NCBI RefSeq assembly: GCF_014635985.1
Contig: NZ_BMDT01000010.1
Location: forward strand, 1-64,000
Direction: 5' to 3'
From: Enterococcus alcedinis
GTDB taxonomy: Bacteria > Bacillota > Bacilli > Lactobacillales > Enterococcaceae
Length of the DNA stretch: 64,000 bases
Part shown: one piece after another, positions 33,264-43,246 of the stretch
Position numbering within the stretch: the first letter of the stretch is position 1
How the letters are laid out: each line of letters opens with the position of its first letter
Translations under genes and position numbers: made by a program
Notes under the pieces: generated by a model
Told to the model about the DNA's origin: nothing
Seen by the model: only the letters and a program-made list of their open reading frames with translations
The model's database searches: none

Positions 33264-36200
33264 ATGCAACCAAGAACATTAGTCTTGCAAAATTTTGGTC
33301 CTTTCATTCATGAAACGATTGATTTTAGTCTCTTTGAAGACGGTGGTTTGTTTTTAATTAGTGGGAAAACCGGTGCAGGAAAGACGACGATTTTTGATAG
33401 TATGACGTACGCTTTATTTGGTGAAACATCGGGACAGCAACGTTCAGGAAAAGAGATGCGTTCACTATTTGCTTCACCGGATGAAGTAACGAAAGTCGCG
33501 TTTACCTTTGAATACCAAGGATTGTTTTATGAAGTTGAACGGACACCCGAACAAACCTTACGCAAAAAACGTGGGGAAGGAACGACCAATCAAGCCAGTA
33601 AAGTCGTTTTAACGATTTTTGATCGCGAAATGAAAGAGCAACGTCAATTGACAAAGCGCACAGAAGTCGACACATTCATTAAAGACTTGCTGCAATTGGA
33701 TGCGAAGCAATTTTTCCAAGTGATGTTATTACCGCAAGGAGAATTTCGTAATTTTTTAATTGCTTCAAGTGCGGATAAAGAAAAACTTTTACGTAATTTG
33801 TTTGGCACAGCGCTGTATCAACGTTTGACAGACTGGTTAAGTGAATTATTTAAAAATAAAAACAAAGAACTTGATAAAAAACAACAGCAAATGCAAGCGT
33901 TAGGTGAGAATTTTATTTGGTTGGATCAAAAGATTGAAAGTCCGACGCTGCAAGAACAATTGACTCATTGGCAAAATGAGCTAGCCGCATTTGCAGTGGC
34001 GATTGAGCAAAATGAAAAAATCGCACAAAACTTAAAAGCTGAGGTTAGTATAAGTGAAAAAGCTTTTTATGAAGGCCAACAATTAGTTGAACAAAAAAAA
34101 GCATATGATGAACGAGTCAAAGCGTTTAAAGACCTAGAGCAACAGCAATCAATGATTGATCAGCTACGTGCTGAGGTGATTTTTTTAAGTCAGTTAGAAA
34201 AAGACCAGCCGCTTTTAGTTCAAGTTGATCAGACAAGACAGCAATTGCGTACTGAAAAAAAAGCAGTCGATGAATTGAAGCAAGCGCTCAGTGAGGTCGA
34301 AATTCGCCTGAAAGAATGGCAAGATCATCGAGCCTTTCACGAGCAAGAAGTTTTGCGATTAAAAGACTTGCACTTGGCCAATGAACGATTCACGCGCTTG
34401 TTGCCTTTAACCGAACAAGTGACGCAACTAGAAACGGAGATAGCGACGAGTCAGCAGGCCATCTCAACTTTCAAGCAAAGTGCCGAAAGCTTGACGCAAC
34501 AGTTAGAACAAGTCAAAATTGATTTAGACCAACTGAATGAACAATTAGAGGAGAAAGAACAATTACAGCAAGAAGAATTATTGTTAACTTCCCTTGAAAA
34601 TCAAGTCGAGCGTTGGAATGAAACGACGCAAGAAATCACAAAAATAAAGCAATCCCAGGCTGAAACGAAAGCCTTATTTGAAGAGGCACAACAGCTTTTA
34701 GCTAAAAAAGAAGCAAAAGCAACCGCGCAAGAACAAGTCTTTAAGCAAGTTCAAAGTGAATATGCCAAGTTGCAAATTGAAATTTGGCGTCAAAAGCTCC
34801 TGCCAGGTGAGCCTTGCCAAATTTGTGGTTCGCTAGAGCATCCCTATTTAGAGGCTACGAGTCACTTACTGGAAGACGCGACTCCGGTTACGCAAGAGCA
34901 AGTTGAGCAAGAAGAAATTTTATGGCAACAGTTAAAAGAACAAGTCATCAAGCAACAAATGGCGATGCAAAAATTGTCTTTGGCAAGTGAGACGTTATTG
35001 GAACAGTCAACCAAACAAGCACAGATCCAATTAGAATTAAGCCAAACGATTCAAACACGCTTACCTTTTACTGCGGAGCAAACACCGCAGATGGCTTTTG
35101 AAGCACGTCAACTGGACTTCCAACAAGCGGTCGCGCGTTTTGAGCAGCTGGAACAGCAAGTGGCGAATTGTCAAATAACGCAAGCCGACTTACTAGAAAA
35201 GCAAGTAGTAAATCTAGCCCAACAACAGCAAGCAGCGGCTGATTATTTACAACAGCAAACACGCTTAGAGAGTTTACTTGAACAAGTTGAAGGTTTAACG
35301 CGTGCCGAAGTTTTAGCCCAACAGGCGCAGACTCAGACGCAAATCACAGAATTAGAAACAAGTATTACTGAATACGAACAACAAGGGCAAGGATTACAGC
35401 ATCAACAAGTCACTTATACCGAACGTTTAGCGGCTAAGCAAGCACAGGTAACGACGCTTGGGCAACAGCTAGTGGAACAAGAGCAAGCGGTAGAAGCGAT
35501 TTGCGCGCATTACGGTCAGACAGTCGATGAAGCGATGCTACGTCAACGTCTCGTGGAATTAGTTGACTTACCACAACAAGTCGCGCAAGTTACAGCTTAC
35601 GATCAACAGCACCAATTTTTAAGTCAACGATTAGCTGAAGAGGCAAAATTTGCAACGTTGGTATTACCTGATATGGTTCATTTGGAAGAAAAATATCAAA
35701 GTGATCAAGCGAAAGCGGAAGAACACCAACAGTTGTACTTCCAACAATTGAGTGATTATAAACGCAACCAGTCATTGTTGGCAGAGTTGGAGCAACATTG
35801 GCAAGCCAATCAAATCGCTTTAGAAGAACTCGCGCAATTACAACAGTTAGCCGAAACGATGAAAGGCAGTAATAGTGAGCGATTAAGTATCGAACGCTAC
35901 GTTTTACAGTCCTTTTTAGTTGAAGTCCTAGAGGTGGCCAATCAACGTTTAAGCAAGCTAACCCGCAATCGTTACCAGTTTTTATTGGCAGAAGATAAAG
36001 GGAGCTATCGTAATTCAACAGGGCTTGAGATTAATATTTATGATGACAATGCTGGCACCTCACGCCGAGCCCAAACGTTATCAGGTGGTGAAAGTTTTAT
36101 TGCCGCATTGGCATTAGCCTTATCATTAGCCGATGTGATTCAACAGCGCTCAGGTGGGATTGCGATTGAAGCCTTATTTATTGATGAGGGTTTTGGCTCG

Positions 36201-36374
36201 CTCGATGAGGAATCGTTAGAAATGGCGATGCAAGCGTTAGAAATGATTGAGCAAGAAGGTCGTTTAATCGGGATTATTAGTCACGTGAGCGAATTGAAAC
36301 ACCGTGTCTTACAACAATTAATTGTCGAAACAAATGGTTCAGGCCAAAGTCATACGAACATAAAAATAGGGTAG
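33264..36374 (+). CDS. sbcC: Exonuclease subunit SbcC (Rad50 homologue)
   Basis: A 1036-residue SMC-like ATPase. Walker A is SGKTGAGKTTIFDS near residue 30; long glutamine-rich coiled coils fill the middle; the zinc hook is Cys518-Gln-Ile-Cys521 at the apex. Signature TLSGGESFIAALALALSLAD and Walker B EALFIDEGFGSLDEES are at the C-terminus. Two such subunits with SbcD form the end-processing complex. It sits 2 bases after sbcD and 12 before the Snf2 gene. The coiled coil is unusually rich in Gln. Confidence 0.97.
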   Translation: MQPRTLVLQNFGPFIHETIDFSLFEDGGLFLISGKTGAGKTTIFDSMTYALFGETSGQQRSGKEMRSLFASPDEVTKVAFTFEYQGLFYEVERTPEQTLRKKRGEGTTNQASKVVLTIFDREMKEQRQLTKRTEVDTFIKDLLQLDAKQFFQVMLLPQGEFRNFLIASSADKEKLLRNLFGTALYQRLTDWLSELFKNKNKELDKKQQQMQALGENFIWLDQKIESPTLQEQLTHWQNELAAFAVAIEQNEKIAQNLKAEVSISEKAFYEGQQLVEQKKAYDERVKAFKDLEQQQSMIDQLRAEVIFLSQLEKDQPLLVQVDQTRQQLRTEKKAVDELKQALSEVEIRLKEWQDHRAFHEQEVLRLKDLHLANERFTRLLPLTEQVTQLETEIATSQQAISTFKQSAESLTQQLEQVKIDLDQLNEQLEEKEQLQQEELLLTSLENQVERWNETTQEITKIKQSQAETKALFEEAQQLLAKKEAKATAQEQVFKQVQSEYAKLQIEIWRQKLLPGEPCQICGSLEHPYLEATSHLLEDATPVTQEQVEQEEILWQQLKEQVIKQQMAMQKLSLASETLLEQSTKQAQIQLELSQTIQTRLPFTAEQTPQMAFEARQLDFQQAVARFEQLEQQVANCQITQADLLEKQVVNLAQQQQAAADYLQQQTRLESLLEQVEGLTRAEVLAQQAQTQTQITELETSITEYEQQGQGLQHQQVTYTERLAAKQAQVTTLGQQLVEQEQAVEAICAHYGQTVDEAMLRQRLVELVDLPQQVAQVTAYDQQHQFLSQRLAEEAKFATLVLPDMVHLEEKYQSDQAKAEEHQQLYFQQLSDYKRNQSLLAELEQHWQANQIALEELAQLQQLAETMKGSNSERLSIERYVLQSFLVEVLEVANQRLSKLTRNRYQFLLAEDKGSYRNSTGLEINIYDDNAGTSRRAQTLSGGESFIAALALALSLADVIQQRSGGIAIEALFIDEGFGSLDEESLEMAMQALEMIEQEGRLIGIISHVSELKHRVLQQLIVETNGSGQSHTNIKIG

Positions 36375-36386
36375 GAGAGATGTTGC

Positions 36387-39300
36387 ATGAAGTGGAGTAT
36401 ACCAGAACGAGTCATTGAACGTGGTCGCGATTATTTGAATCAAGACCGTGTATTGTCCGTTGTAGCTGATGAAGACAATCAAGTCTGGCGCGCGGAAGTC
36501 TTAGGAAGTGAACTGTACCGTGTCGACTTAGATGCGACAGCCAAAGAAGAAGACTACTGTCAGTGCCCTTATTGGGAAGAGCATCATTTTTGTAAACATA
36601 CCGTGGCTGTTGAGCTTTATTTACGTAAGAAAGGTTTGACTCGTCAAATCAAAGCAGAAAAAACAACCACGCCCATTTCCTTTTCAAATTCTGAAATGTT
36701 CTCAAAAGGTTTCTACCGTCTACAAGAAGAAAAAAATAACCAACCGCTGATTCAACGGCTTGAAATTAGTTGTCAAATCGATAGTTTAGCCACGAATCCT
36801 TACCGTAAAGAACTGGATGTTTTAGGCATTAGCTTAAAGCTTGGTTTACAAGGGGAGCGTAAGTATGTCATCAAAAATATTTATCGCTTCTTACAAGTGT
36901 ATCAAGATGAAAAAATGTACAGTGGCATTAAACAAGGCACGTTCCATCTACATCCGGATGCTTTTTCGGAAGCTGAAAACGACGTCTTGCGTCATTTATT
37001 GAATAATGCGCAAACCCAGCAATTGTTGGGGCATACTGGCGTACAAGTTAATGGCGTACTCGATAAAAAGTATTTACTTTTACCAGTTAGCGAGGGACAA
37101 GAATTACTCGAAAAGATGCAAAAAATTCCCTTTGTTTTTGTGAGTGGTGATAAAAAGTATTCGAAATTACCTTTCAGCGATCAACCATTACCACTAGCTT
37201 TTACCTTAAAACCACACGATGAGACGAGTTATGAATTGACGCAAGTCCATGATTTTGATCATGTCTATCAAGCCTATCGTTGGGGGATTTTTAAAGGCGA
37301 GATTTATCAAATGACCGCTGAAGAAATGGAAATTTGTTTAACAACGATGCAACTGATGAAACGGTTAGACGAACCTAAAATTATTTATCCTAAAAAAGAA
37401 TTATCCTTATTATTCCGTCAGGTTTTTCCGTTTTTACGTCAAGTCGGACAAGTCGATATCGATCCGGAAGTCTATGATGCGGTAAGCGAAGCCGCGTTAG
37501 AAGTGATTCTTTATTTGCGGAGAAAACAAGGGAAGATTGATGTTCGTGTCGATTACAAATACGATGACATTGTATTTTCTAGTCACACGGCGTTTGAAAA
37601 TAACCCAGAGGATGCACCCGAAGTGTTACGTGATTATCAAGCTGAATCCCGTGTTGTTCAAATGTTGGAGCAATTTCAGTTTAAGCAAGACACGCAACCT
37701 GGATGGCAAAAAGAAATTCCTAAAGGTGTGCAATTGTTTCAATTTTTCAATCATGAAGTCCCGACTTTACGACAACTTGGTAAGGTACACGTAGGGAAAA
37801 AATTGAAAGAAATGTATTTAGATGGCGAAGATTTCCGACCGGTGATCGAAGTCGGTCAAGAAGATTCTTGGTTGAATGTCTCGTTTGATATTTCAGGTAT
37901 TAGTGAAAATGAAGTGCAAGAAGTCTTGCGTAGTTTACTTCGTCAAGAAGCCTTTTATACGTTAGCCGATGGGAAAGTTTTATCATTGATGGATGAACAA
38001 TTCCAAGAGACGAGCCGAATTTTACAACAGTTGCGTCAAGAACTAAAAGAAGGAACGACGAAATTTGAGATCCCGTTACATCGTGGGTTACAACTGCAAG
38101 CACATTTAGGTGAAAAAGCTCATTTCAGTCAAAGTTTTGATCAGTTAACGAAACACTTAGTTGAGCCAGGGACTTTCGAAGCAACATTACCGAAAAATCT
38201 ACAAGCTGATTTACGTGAATATCAAGTGCTTGGTTTCCGTTGGTTAAAAATGCTAAGTCATTATTCGTTCGGTGGGATTTTAGCCGATGAAATGGGACTT
38301 GGTAAGACTTTACAAACGATCGCTTTCTTACTTTCAGAAAAAGAAACGAAGACAAAGATTCCGACACTAATTGTGACACCAGCCAGTTTAACTTATAACT
38401 GGCAGCAAGAAATTAAACGTTTTGCACCTGATTTATCAAGTGTTGTCGTTCACGGGACAAAAGAAGAGCGCCAAGCAATTTTAGCTGGTGAAAAAGATAT
38501 TTACATCACGTCTTATACAAGTTTGCGTCAAGACGTTGAGACATATCAAACCAAAAAATTCACGTATCTAATTTTAGATGAAGCGCAAATGGTCAAAAAT
38601 AGTTATACCAAAACAGCACAAGCCTTACAATCACTTGTGATTCCTGTTCGATTTGCTTTAAGTGGGACGCCGATTGAAAATAATTTAGATGAACTTTGGG
38701 GTTTATTCCAATTGATTATGCCTGGATTTTTCCCGACGCGCCAAAAATATCGTGAGTTAACAGCAGAAGAAATTGCTCGAATGGTAAAACCTTTTGTCTT
38801 ACGTCGTGATAAGAAGAGCGTGTTGAAAGATTTACCAGAGAAGATTGAACGCAATTACTACAGTGGCTTAACTGCGGAACAAAAAACAGTTTATCTCGCT
38901 TATTTACAACAAATGCGTGAAGAAGTTTCTGGCATGGATTCTGACACATTCCGTAAGAATCGAATTTCGATTTTAGCTGGTTTGACTCGCTTGCGCCAAA
39001 TTTGTTGTGATCCTCGTCTGTTTTTAGATGACTACGAAGGGACTTCTGGTAAGTTGGAACAAGTGAAGATGTTAGTCAAAACAGCGATTGAAAACAATCG
39101 TCGTGTCTTACTCTTCTCACAATTTACCGGTATGTTAAGTATTTTAGAAGAAGTCTTTGCCGAGATGGATATATCTACCTTTTATCTACGTGGTAGTACA
39201 CCGCCAAAAGAACGTGTTGATATGGTGAATGCTTATAACGCGGGTGAAAAAGAAGTCTTCTTGATTTCCCTGAAAGCCGGGGGAACTGGACTGAATTTAA

Positions 39301-39566
39301 CTGGAGCGGATACGGTTATCTTGTATGACTTGTGGTGGAACCCAGCCGTTGAAGAACAAGCCGCTGGTCGTGCGCACCGCATGGGACAAAAAAAGGTTGT
39401 TGAAGTTTGGCGGATGATTGCTGAAGGAACGATTGAGGAACGGATGGATGCGTTACAACAAGAAAAACGTGAACTCTTCCAAAAAGTCATCCAAGGCAAT
39501 GAAACACAGTTACAACAATTAACCGAAGAAGACATTCGCTTGATTTTAAGTATGGGCGAAGAGTAA
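36387..39566 (+). CDS. Snf2-family helicase with N-terminal SWIM zinc finger
   Basis: A 1059-residue SWI2/SNF2 ATPase. The SWIM zinc finger is Cys58-x-Cys60 ... Cys69-x-His71 near the N-terminus. A long linker precedes the helicase core: motif I ADEMGLGKTLQT (Lys640), DEAQ box LILDEAQMVKN, motif III LSGTPIENNLDELW, and the C-terminal lobe with LLFSQFTGML, SLKAGGTGLNLT and QAAGRAHRMGQ. Bacterial members translocate on double-stranded DNA; roles include remodelling RNA polymerase or repair complexes. Its place directly after sbcDC suggests a DNA-end or stalled-complex function. It ends at a clear terminator. Confidence 0.95.
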   Translation: MKWSIPERVIERGRDYLNQDRVLSVVADEDNQVWRAEVLGSELYRVDLDATAKEEDYCQCPYWEEHHFCKHTVAVELYLRKKGLTRQIKAEKTTTPISFSNSEMFSKGFYRLQEEKNNQPLIQRLEISCQIDSLATNPYRKELDVLGISLKLGLQGERKYVIKNIYRFLQVYQDEKMYSGIKQGTFHLHPDAFSEAENDVLRHLLNNAQTQQLLGHTGVQVNGVLDKKYLLLPVSEGQELLEKMQKIPFVFVSGDKKYSKLPFSDQPLPLAFTLKPHDETSYELTQVHDFDHVYQAYRWGIFKGEIYQMTAEEMEICLTTMQLMKRLDEPKIIYPKKELSLLFRQVFPFLRQVGQVDIDPEVYDAVSEAALEVILYLRRKQGKIDVRVDYKYDDIVFSSHTAFENNPEDAPEVLRDYQAESRVVQMLEQFQFKQDTQPGWQKEIPKGVQLFQFFNHEVPTLRQLGKVHVGKKLKEMYLDGEDFRPVIEVGQEDSWLNVSFDISGISENEVQEVLRSLLRQEAFYTLADGKVLSLMDEQFQETSRILQQLRQELKEGTTKFEIPLHRGLQLQAHLGEKAHFSQSFDQLTKHLVEPGTFEATLPKNLQADLREYQVLGFRWLKMLSHYSFGGILADEMGLGKTLQTIAFLLSEKETKTKIPTLIVTPASLTYNWQQEIKRFAPDLSSVVVHGTKEERQAILAGEKDIYITSYTSLRQDVETYQTKKFTYLILDEAQMVKNSYTKTAQALQSLVIPVRFALSGTPIENNLDELWGLFQLIMPGFFPTRQKYRELTAEEIARMVKPFVLRRDKKSVLKDLPEKIERNYYSGLTAEQKTVYLAYLQQMREEVSGMDSDTFRKNRISILAGLTRLRQICCDPRLFLDDYEGTSGKLEQVKMLVKTAIENNRRVLLFSQFTGMLSILEEVFAEMDISTFYLRGSTPPKERVDMVNAYNAGEKEVFLISLKAGGTGLNLTGADTVILYDLWWNPAVEEQAAGRAHRMGQKKVVEVWRMIAEGTIEERMDALQQEKRELFQKVIQGNETQLQQLTEEDIRLILSMGEE

Positions 39567-39573
39567 ATCAATT

Positions 39574-39617
39574 AACGACTTACAACGTTTTTTATAAACG
39601 AGTAAGTCGTTTTTTTG
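39574..39617 (+). terminator. Terminator of the sbcD-sbcC-snf2 operon
   Basis: AACGACTTAC pairs with GTAAGTCGTT, followed by seven T. Confidence 0.88.
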
Positions 39618-39780
39618 TGTAGAAAATTAATTAAGAACGCCTGTTTCAACATGAAAGCCAAGGGATTCTCGAAAGAGGGCGGATAGCAAAAAGTCCTCTG
39701 GAGTTTTTATCCTGAACTTTCTTGCTTTCAATGGAATCCCAAAAAAGAAGCGATTAGGACGATTCATCAAAGGAAAAGTC

Positions 39781-39789
39781 TGTTATACT
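39781..39789 (+). promoter_or_regulatory. Extended -10 promoter of the ABC exporter
   Basis: TGTTATACT is an extended -10 element 33 bases before the start codon. Confidence 0.6.
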
Positions 39790-39821
39790 TGTAGGTAGAT
39801 TAAGTGAAGGGAGTTAAAAAT

Positions 39822-41549
39822 ATGCGCCGTTTTTTTAGTTATTATCGTCCTTATAAGGGCTTATTTATGTTAGATTTTTGTTGTGCAATTTTAGCAGGAT
39901 TGTTAGAATTAGCCTTTCCTGTGGCGGTTAATCAAGTGATTGATAAGATTATGCCACAGAATAATTTCAAATATGTGTTACTTGCAAGTCTAGGTTTATT
40001 TATGTTTTACATTATTAATACGATTTTGCAATACATTGTTGTTTACTTTGGACACGTTTTAGGGGTCAATATTGAAACGGATATGCGTAACGAATTATTT
40101 GAACATTTGCAGCATCAACCATTTGAGTACTATGATAATCAAAAGACCGGGAAGTTAATCAGTCGTTTAACAACCGATTTATTTGAAATTTCAGAGGTTG
40201 CACATCATGGACCAGAAGATGTTTTTATTACGATTATGACGTTAATTGGATCGTTTATCTTGATGTTCCGTATGCATGCACAATTAGCGTTTGCGACATT
40301 TGCTTTAATTCCGTTAATTACGATTGCCTTAGTCGTTTTTAATAAAAAAATGACAACAGTCAATACAGAGATTTATGATAATTTAGGTGAGTTTAATGCC
40401 GGTGTGGAAGCTGCGGTTAGTGGGATTCGTGTTACACAATCCTTTGCCAATGAAGCACATGAAAAGGCACGATTCTATTACTTAAGTGATTTGTACCGTC
40501 GTTCGAAAATCGTTTTCTACAAAGTAATGGCGATTAGTTCTTCTTATAACTATTTAATGATTCGATTGATTAATTTATTTGCTTTAATTTTCGGTTCTTA
40601 TTTTACAATCAAAGGTGAGTTAACATACGGTCAATTTGTTGGTTTTATTCTATTAGCAAATGTCTTTGTACGTCCGATTGAAAAAGTGAATAACATGATT
40701 GAAAGTTATCCAAAAGGTATCGCAGGTTTTCGTCGTTTAACGCAAGAGCTCGATAAGAAACCAACAATTGTTGATCAAGCCAATGCGATTACGGTCGATC
40801 ATTTGACCGGAAATATCTCTTATCAAGACGTTTCATTTTCTTATGCCGATCATACGAAAGTCTTAAATCAAATCTCGCTAGAAATCAAAGCAGGTGAGAC
40901 GGTAGCTTTTGTTGGCCAAAGTGGTTCAGGAAAAACAACGCTATGTAATCTGCTGCCACGTTTCTATGAAGCAACGAGTGGGACGATTACGATTGATGGA
41001 ATCAATGTTCAGGATATGACTCTTGCTTCTTTGCGTCATCAAATTGGAACGGTTCAACAAGACGTCTTTTTATTCCCAGGAACAATGCGTGAAAATATTG
41101 CCTATGGAAAACTAGACGCAACCGAAGCCGAAATTTTGCATGCGGTGAAATTAGCCCATCTCGAAGGAGTAATTGGCCAAATGAGTGAAGGACTCGATAC
41201 GATTGTTGGTGAACGAGGCGTTAAATTATCTGGCGGACAAAAACAACGTGTAGCGATTGCGCGGATGTTTTTGAAGAATCCACCGATATTAATTTTAGAT
41301 GAAGCGACTTCAGCACTCGATACAGAGACCGAAACAGTGATACAAGAGTCACTCAATTCATTAGCCAAAGGGCGAACAACATTAATTATCGCCCACCGCT
41401 TAGCAACGATTAAACACGCAACGAGAATAGTTGTAATGAGCGATCAAGGGATTTTAGAAGAAGGCACTCATGAAGAATTAATGGCCAAAAAAGGGCCATA
41501 TCGTAAACTTTATGATGCTCAATTTCACGATGAAACGAGCAAAAATTAG
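39822..41549 (+). CDS. ABC exporter, fused permease-ATPase (MsbA/BmrA type)
   Basis: A 575-residue half-transporter that would work as a homodimer. Six membrane helices lie in residues 1-310 (start FFSYYRPYKGLFMLDFCCAIL; EYYDNQKTGKLISRLTTDL is a coupling-helix block). The ATPase has Walker A FVGQSGSGKTTL, Q-loop TVQQDVFLFPGT, signature KLSGGQKQRVAIARMF, Walker B LILDEATSALD and the H-loop in IIAHRLATIKHA. Substrate may be a lipid, peptide or drug. The ATG at 39822 follows AAGGGAG. Confidence 0.92.
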   Translation: MRRFFSYYRPYKGLFMLDFCCAILAGLLELAFPVAVNQVIDKIMPQNNFKYVLLASLGLFMFYIINTILQYIVVYFGHVLGVNIETDMRNELFEHLQHQPFEYYDNQKTGKLISRLTTDLFEISEVAHHGPEDVFITIMTLIGSFILMFRMHAQLAFATFALIPLITIALVVFNKKMTTVNTEIYDNLGEFNAGVEAAVSGIRVTQSFANEAHEKARFYYLSDLYRRSKIVFYKVMAISSSYNYLMIRLINLFALIFGSYFTIKGELTYGQFVGFILLANVFVRPIEKVNNMIESYPKGIAGFRRLTQELDKKPTIVDQANAITVDHLTGNISYQDVSFSYADHTKVLNQISLEIKAGETVAFVGQSGSGKTTLCNLLPRFYEATSGTITIDGINVQDMTLASLRHQIGTVQQDVFLFPGTMRENIAYGKLDATEAEILHAVKLAHLEGVIGQMSEGLDTIVGERGVKLSGGQKQRVAIARMFLKNPPILILDEATSALDTETETVIQESLNSLAKGRTTLIIAHRLATIKHATRIVVMSDQGILEEGTHEELMAKKGPYRKLYDAQFHDETSKN

Positions 41550-41656
41550 ACAGTATTTTCTTTAGTTTTTAATTAAATTTAAATGAGAAATTTTCTTAGG
41601 AAAGAGAAGTTTAAAAGAGAAAATGTTCATAAAATCGGTCTATATAACCGTAAAGT

Positions 41657-41686
41657 TTGACATAAAATCTAAAAGAACGCTAGTAT
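41657..41686 (+). promoter_or_regulatory. Promoter upstream of spx
   Basis: TTGACA (41657-41662), 18 bases, TAGTAT (41681-41686). A further TATAAT lies at 41703-41708. Two start sites for spx are plausible. Confidence 0.55.
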
Positions 41687-41775
41687 TCTCTAATAATTTA
41701 CTGTATAATGAATGAAACAATGAAATAAAATGGTAACTGTTCTTTTGCTTTTAATAAATAAAGGAGTGATGCACG

Positions 41776-42174
41776 TTGTTGACACTATATACTTCCCCAA
41801 GCTGTACGTCATGCCGTAAAGCCCGTGCTTGGTTACAAGAACACGAGATTCCTTTTGTTGAGAGAAATATTTTTTCAGAACCATTAAATATTTCCGAACT
41901 AAAATCAATTCTACAGATGACGGAAGATGGGACCGAGGAAATTATTTCTACTCGTTCAAAAGTTTTCCAAAAATTAAACATGGATTTAGATGATCTACCG
42001 CTACAAGGATTATTAGTCCTCGTACAAGAAAATCCAGGTTTATTACGTCGTCCGATTATGGTTGATGAGAAACGTTTACAAGTTGGCTTTAATGAGGATG
42101 AAATTCGTCGATTCTTACCGCGTGATGTTCGTCAATTTGAACTACGCCAAGCCCAATTAATGTCAGGATTATAA
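41776..42174 (+). CDS. spx: Spx-family global stress regulator
   Basis: A 132-residue ArsC-fold protein, length and sequence as Spx of Firmicutes. The redox switch is Cys10-x-x-Cys13 in [17 protein letters not shown]. Spx binds the RNA polymerase alpha subunit and turns on thiol-stress genes; ClpXP normally degrades it. The conserved [25 protein letters not shown] is present. The start is a TTG at 41776 after AAAGGAGTGAT, a weak start that could limit translation. It is followed by mecA, whose product is a Clp adaptor; this neighbourhood is common in Lactobacillales. Confidence 0.95.
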   Translation: MLTLYTSPSCTSCRKARAWLQEHEIPFVERNIFSEPLNISELKSILQMTEDGTEEIISTRSKVFQKLNMDLDDLPLQGLLVLVQENPGLLRRPIMVDEKRLQVGFNEDEIRRFLPRDVRQFELRQAQLMSGL

Positions 42175-42181
42175 TAAAACA

Positions 42182-42216
42182 AAGCTGAAACAGTCTACAC
42201 TGTTCCAGCTTTTTTG
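42182..42216 (+). terminator. Terminator after spx
   Basis: AAGCTGAAACAG and CTGTTCCAGCTT pair with one mismatch, followed by T. Confidence 0.85.
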
Positions 42217-42365
42217 ATTAAACGAATCGAAAGTGCAGCTAAGAAACGGATCTTTCGTTTAAGAATTGCTCAGATTGAGGGGAAGTGAGCGTTTTTCCCT
42301 TTACTTTTATCTTTCTTTCGTTACAATTAAATAGAAGATATATAAAGTGAGGTGTAGCCAATACA

Positions 42366-43100
42366 ATGGAAATGGAACATATTAATGAAAATACGATTCG
42401 TGTATTAATCCAAGGTGAAGATTTAGTTGCTCGAGGCATTACATTTATTGATTTATTAGGCAATCATCAAGAAATTGAATCTTTCTTTTATAGTATTTTA
42501 GAAGAAGTCGATGTTGAGGAGCAATTCATCGGAAGTGAAGCAGTCACGTTTCAAGTTCTGCCTAAAGGTGATGGCCTCGAATTAATAATTAGTAAGAATC
42601 TCTCACCAGATGAGATGACACCCTACGAGATTTTTACAGATCAGTTTACGGATGATGAGTTATTATCGATTTTTACTGAAACAGAAGAGAGTCAAGATCA
42701 AGAAGATGCAGTGGATGAGTTACTAAATGCTTTAAATTCAGACAATCCAACTGCCAAAGAATCAGAAAACCCAAAGCGTAAGAAAAAGGAGCAAGAGAAA
42801 CTGCTAGAAGTTAATCGTCGCTATGTTTTTAGTTTAATATCCTTTGAAGCAGCAATTTATATTGCAGCCTCAGTCACGTTAGAGGAAGCACAATCAAGTT
42901 TATACATGCTAAAAGACCATTATTATTTAGCAGTCAATTTTGCAGAAGATGCATCTGAATTATTAATCAAAAATAGTGTGGCACATATTTCAGAGTTTGC
43001 TCGTGTTTCTGAAACGACAGAAGATGTTTTATTAGAACATGCTCAAGTGATTATGTCAGGTGATGCGTTAAGTACAATTAATGAATATTTTGAAATTTAA
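42366..43100 (+). CDS. mecA: MecA adaptor protein for ClpC
   Basis: A 244-residue adaptor. The N-terminal substrate-binding part starts MEMEHINENTIRVLI; an acidic linker (about residues 100-145) leads to the C-terminal ClpC-binding domain (VFSLISFEAAIYIAAS, SSLYMLKDHYYLAV). MecA hands ComK, ComX or other targets to ClpCP and so restrains competence. The start is the ATG at 42366 or 42372. It lies between spx and coiA, and a terminator separates it from coiA. Confidence 0.93.
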   Translation: MEMEHINENTIRVLIQGEDLVARGITFIDLLGNHQEIESFFYSILEEVDVEEQFIGSEAVTFQVLPKGDGLELIISKNLSPDEMTPYEIFTDQFTDDELLSIFTETEESQDQEDAVDELLNALNSDNPTAKESENPKRKKKEQEKLLEVNRRYVFSLISFEAAIYIAASVTLEEAQSSLYMLKDHYYLAVNFAEDASELLIKNSVAHISEFARVSETTEDVLLEHAQVIMSGDALSTINEYFEI

Positions 43101-43104
43101 GAAT

Positions 43105-43145
43105 AGAGATTAAAAGGCGTTGTATTGCCTTTTAGTCTCTTTTTT
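43105..43145 (+). terminator. Terminator after mecA
   Basis: AGAGATTAAAAGGC pairs with GCCTTTTAGTCTCT (one G-U pair), followed by T. Confidence 0.9.
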
Positions 43146-43184
43146 ATTGTTCATCAAACGGGTCTGCTTTGATGAACAATAAAA
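43142..43184. repeat. Perfect 17-base inverted repeat before coiA
   Basis: TTTTATTGTTCATCAAA (43142-43158) and its exact complement (43168-43184) flank nine bases. Neither strand has a T-run after the stem, so it is not an ordinary terminator. It overlaps the T-run of the mecA terminator. It may be a regulator binding site or an RNA structure upstream of coiA. Confidence 0.65.
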
Positions 43185-43232
43185 TTGGTGGAAGGTGATA
43201 TGGGAACGATTTTTTGTTTAAAAAATTATCGC

Positions 43233-43246
43233 TTTTTTTACGAATC
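43233..43246 (+). promoter_or_regulatory. CIN-box-like competence promoter of coiA
   Basis: A run of T leads into TACGAATC (43239-43246), which matches the ComX/SigX CIN-box TACGAATA at 7 of 8 positions, about 24 bases before the likely start. CoiA is a late competence gene in streptococci and lactobacilli, so the position makes sense. A short sigma factor that might use such a box is encoded at 5.05 kb. Confidence 0.58.

Noticed and set aside
35590-36018. 142-codon minus-strand frame
   Set aside because: Antisense to the conserved sbcC C-terminal region, which encodes real motifs; the antisense product has no recognisable domain.
39630-39760. Possible inverted repeat between the Snf2 and ABC genes
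   Set aside because: The words GAAAGC and GGGATTC recur, but their order does not allow the two halves to pair.
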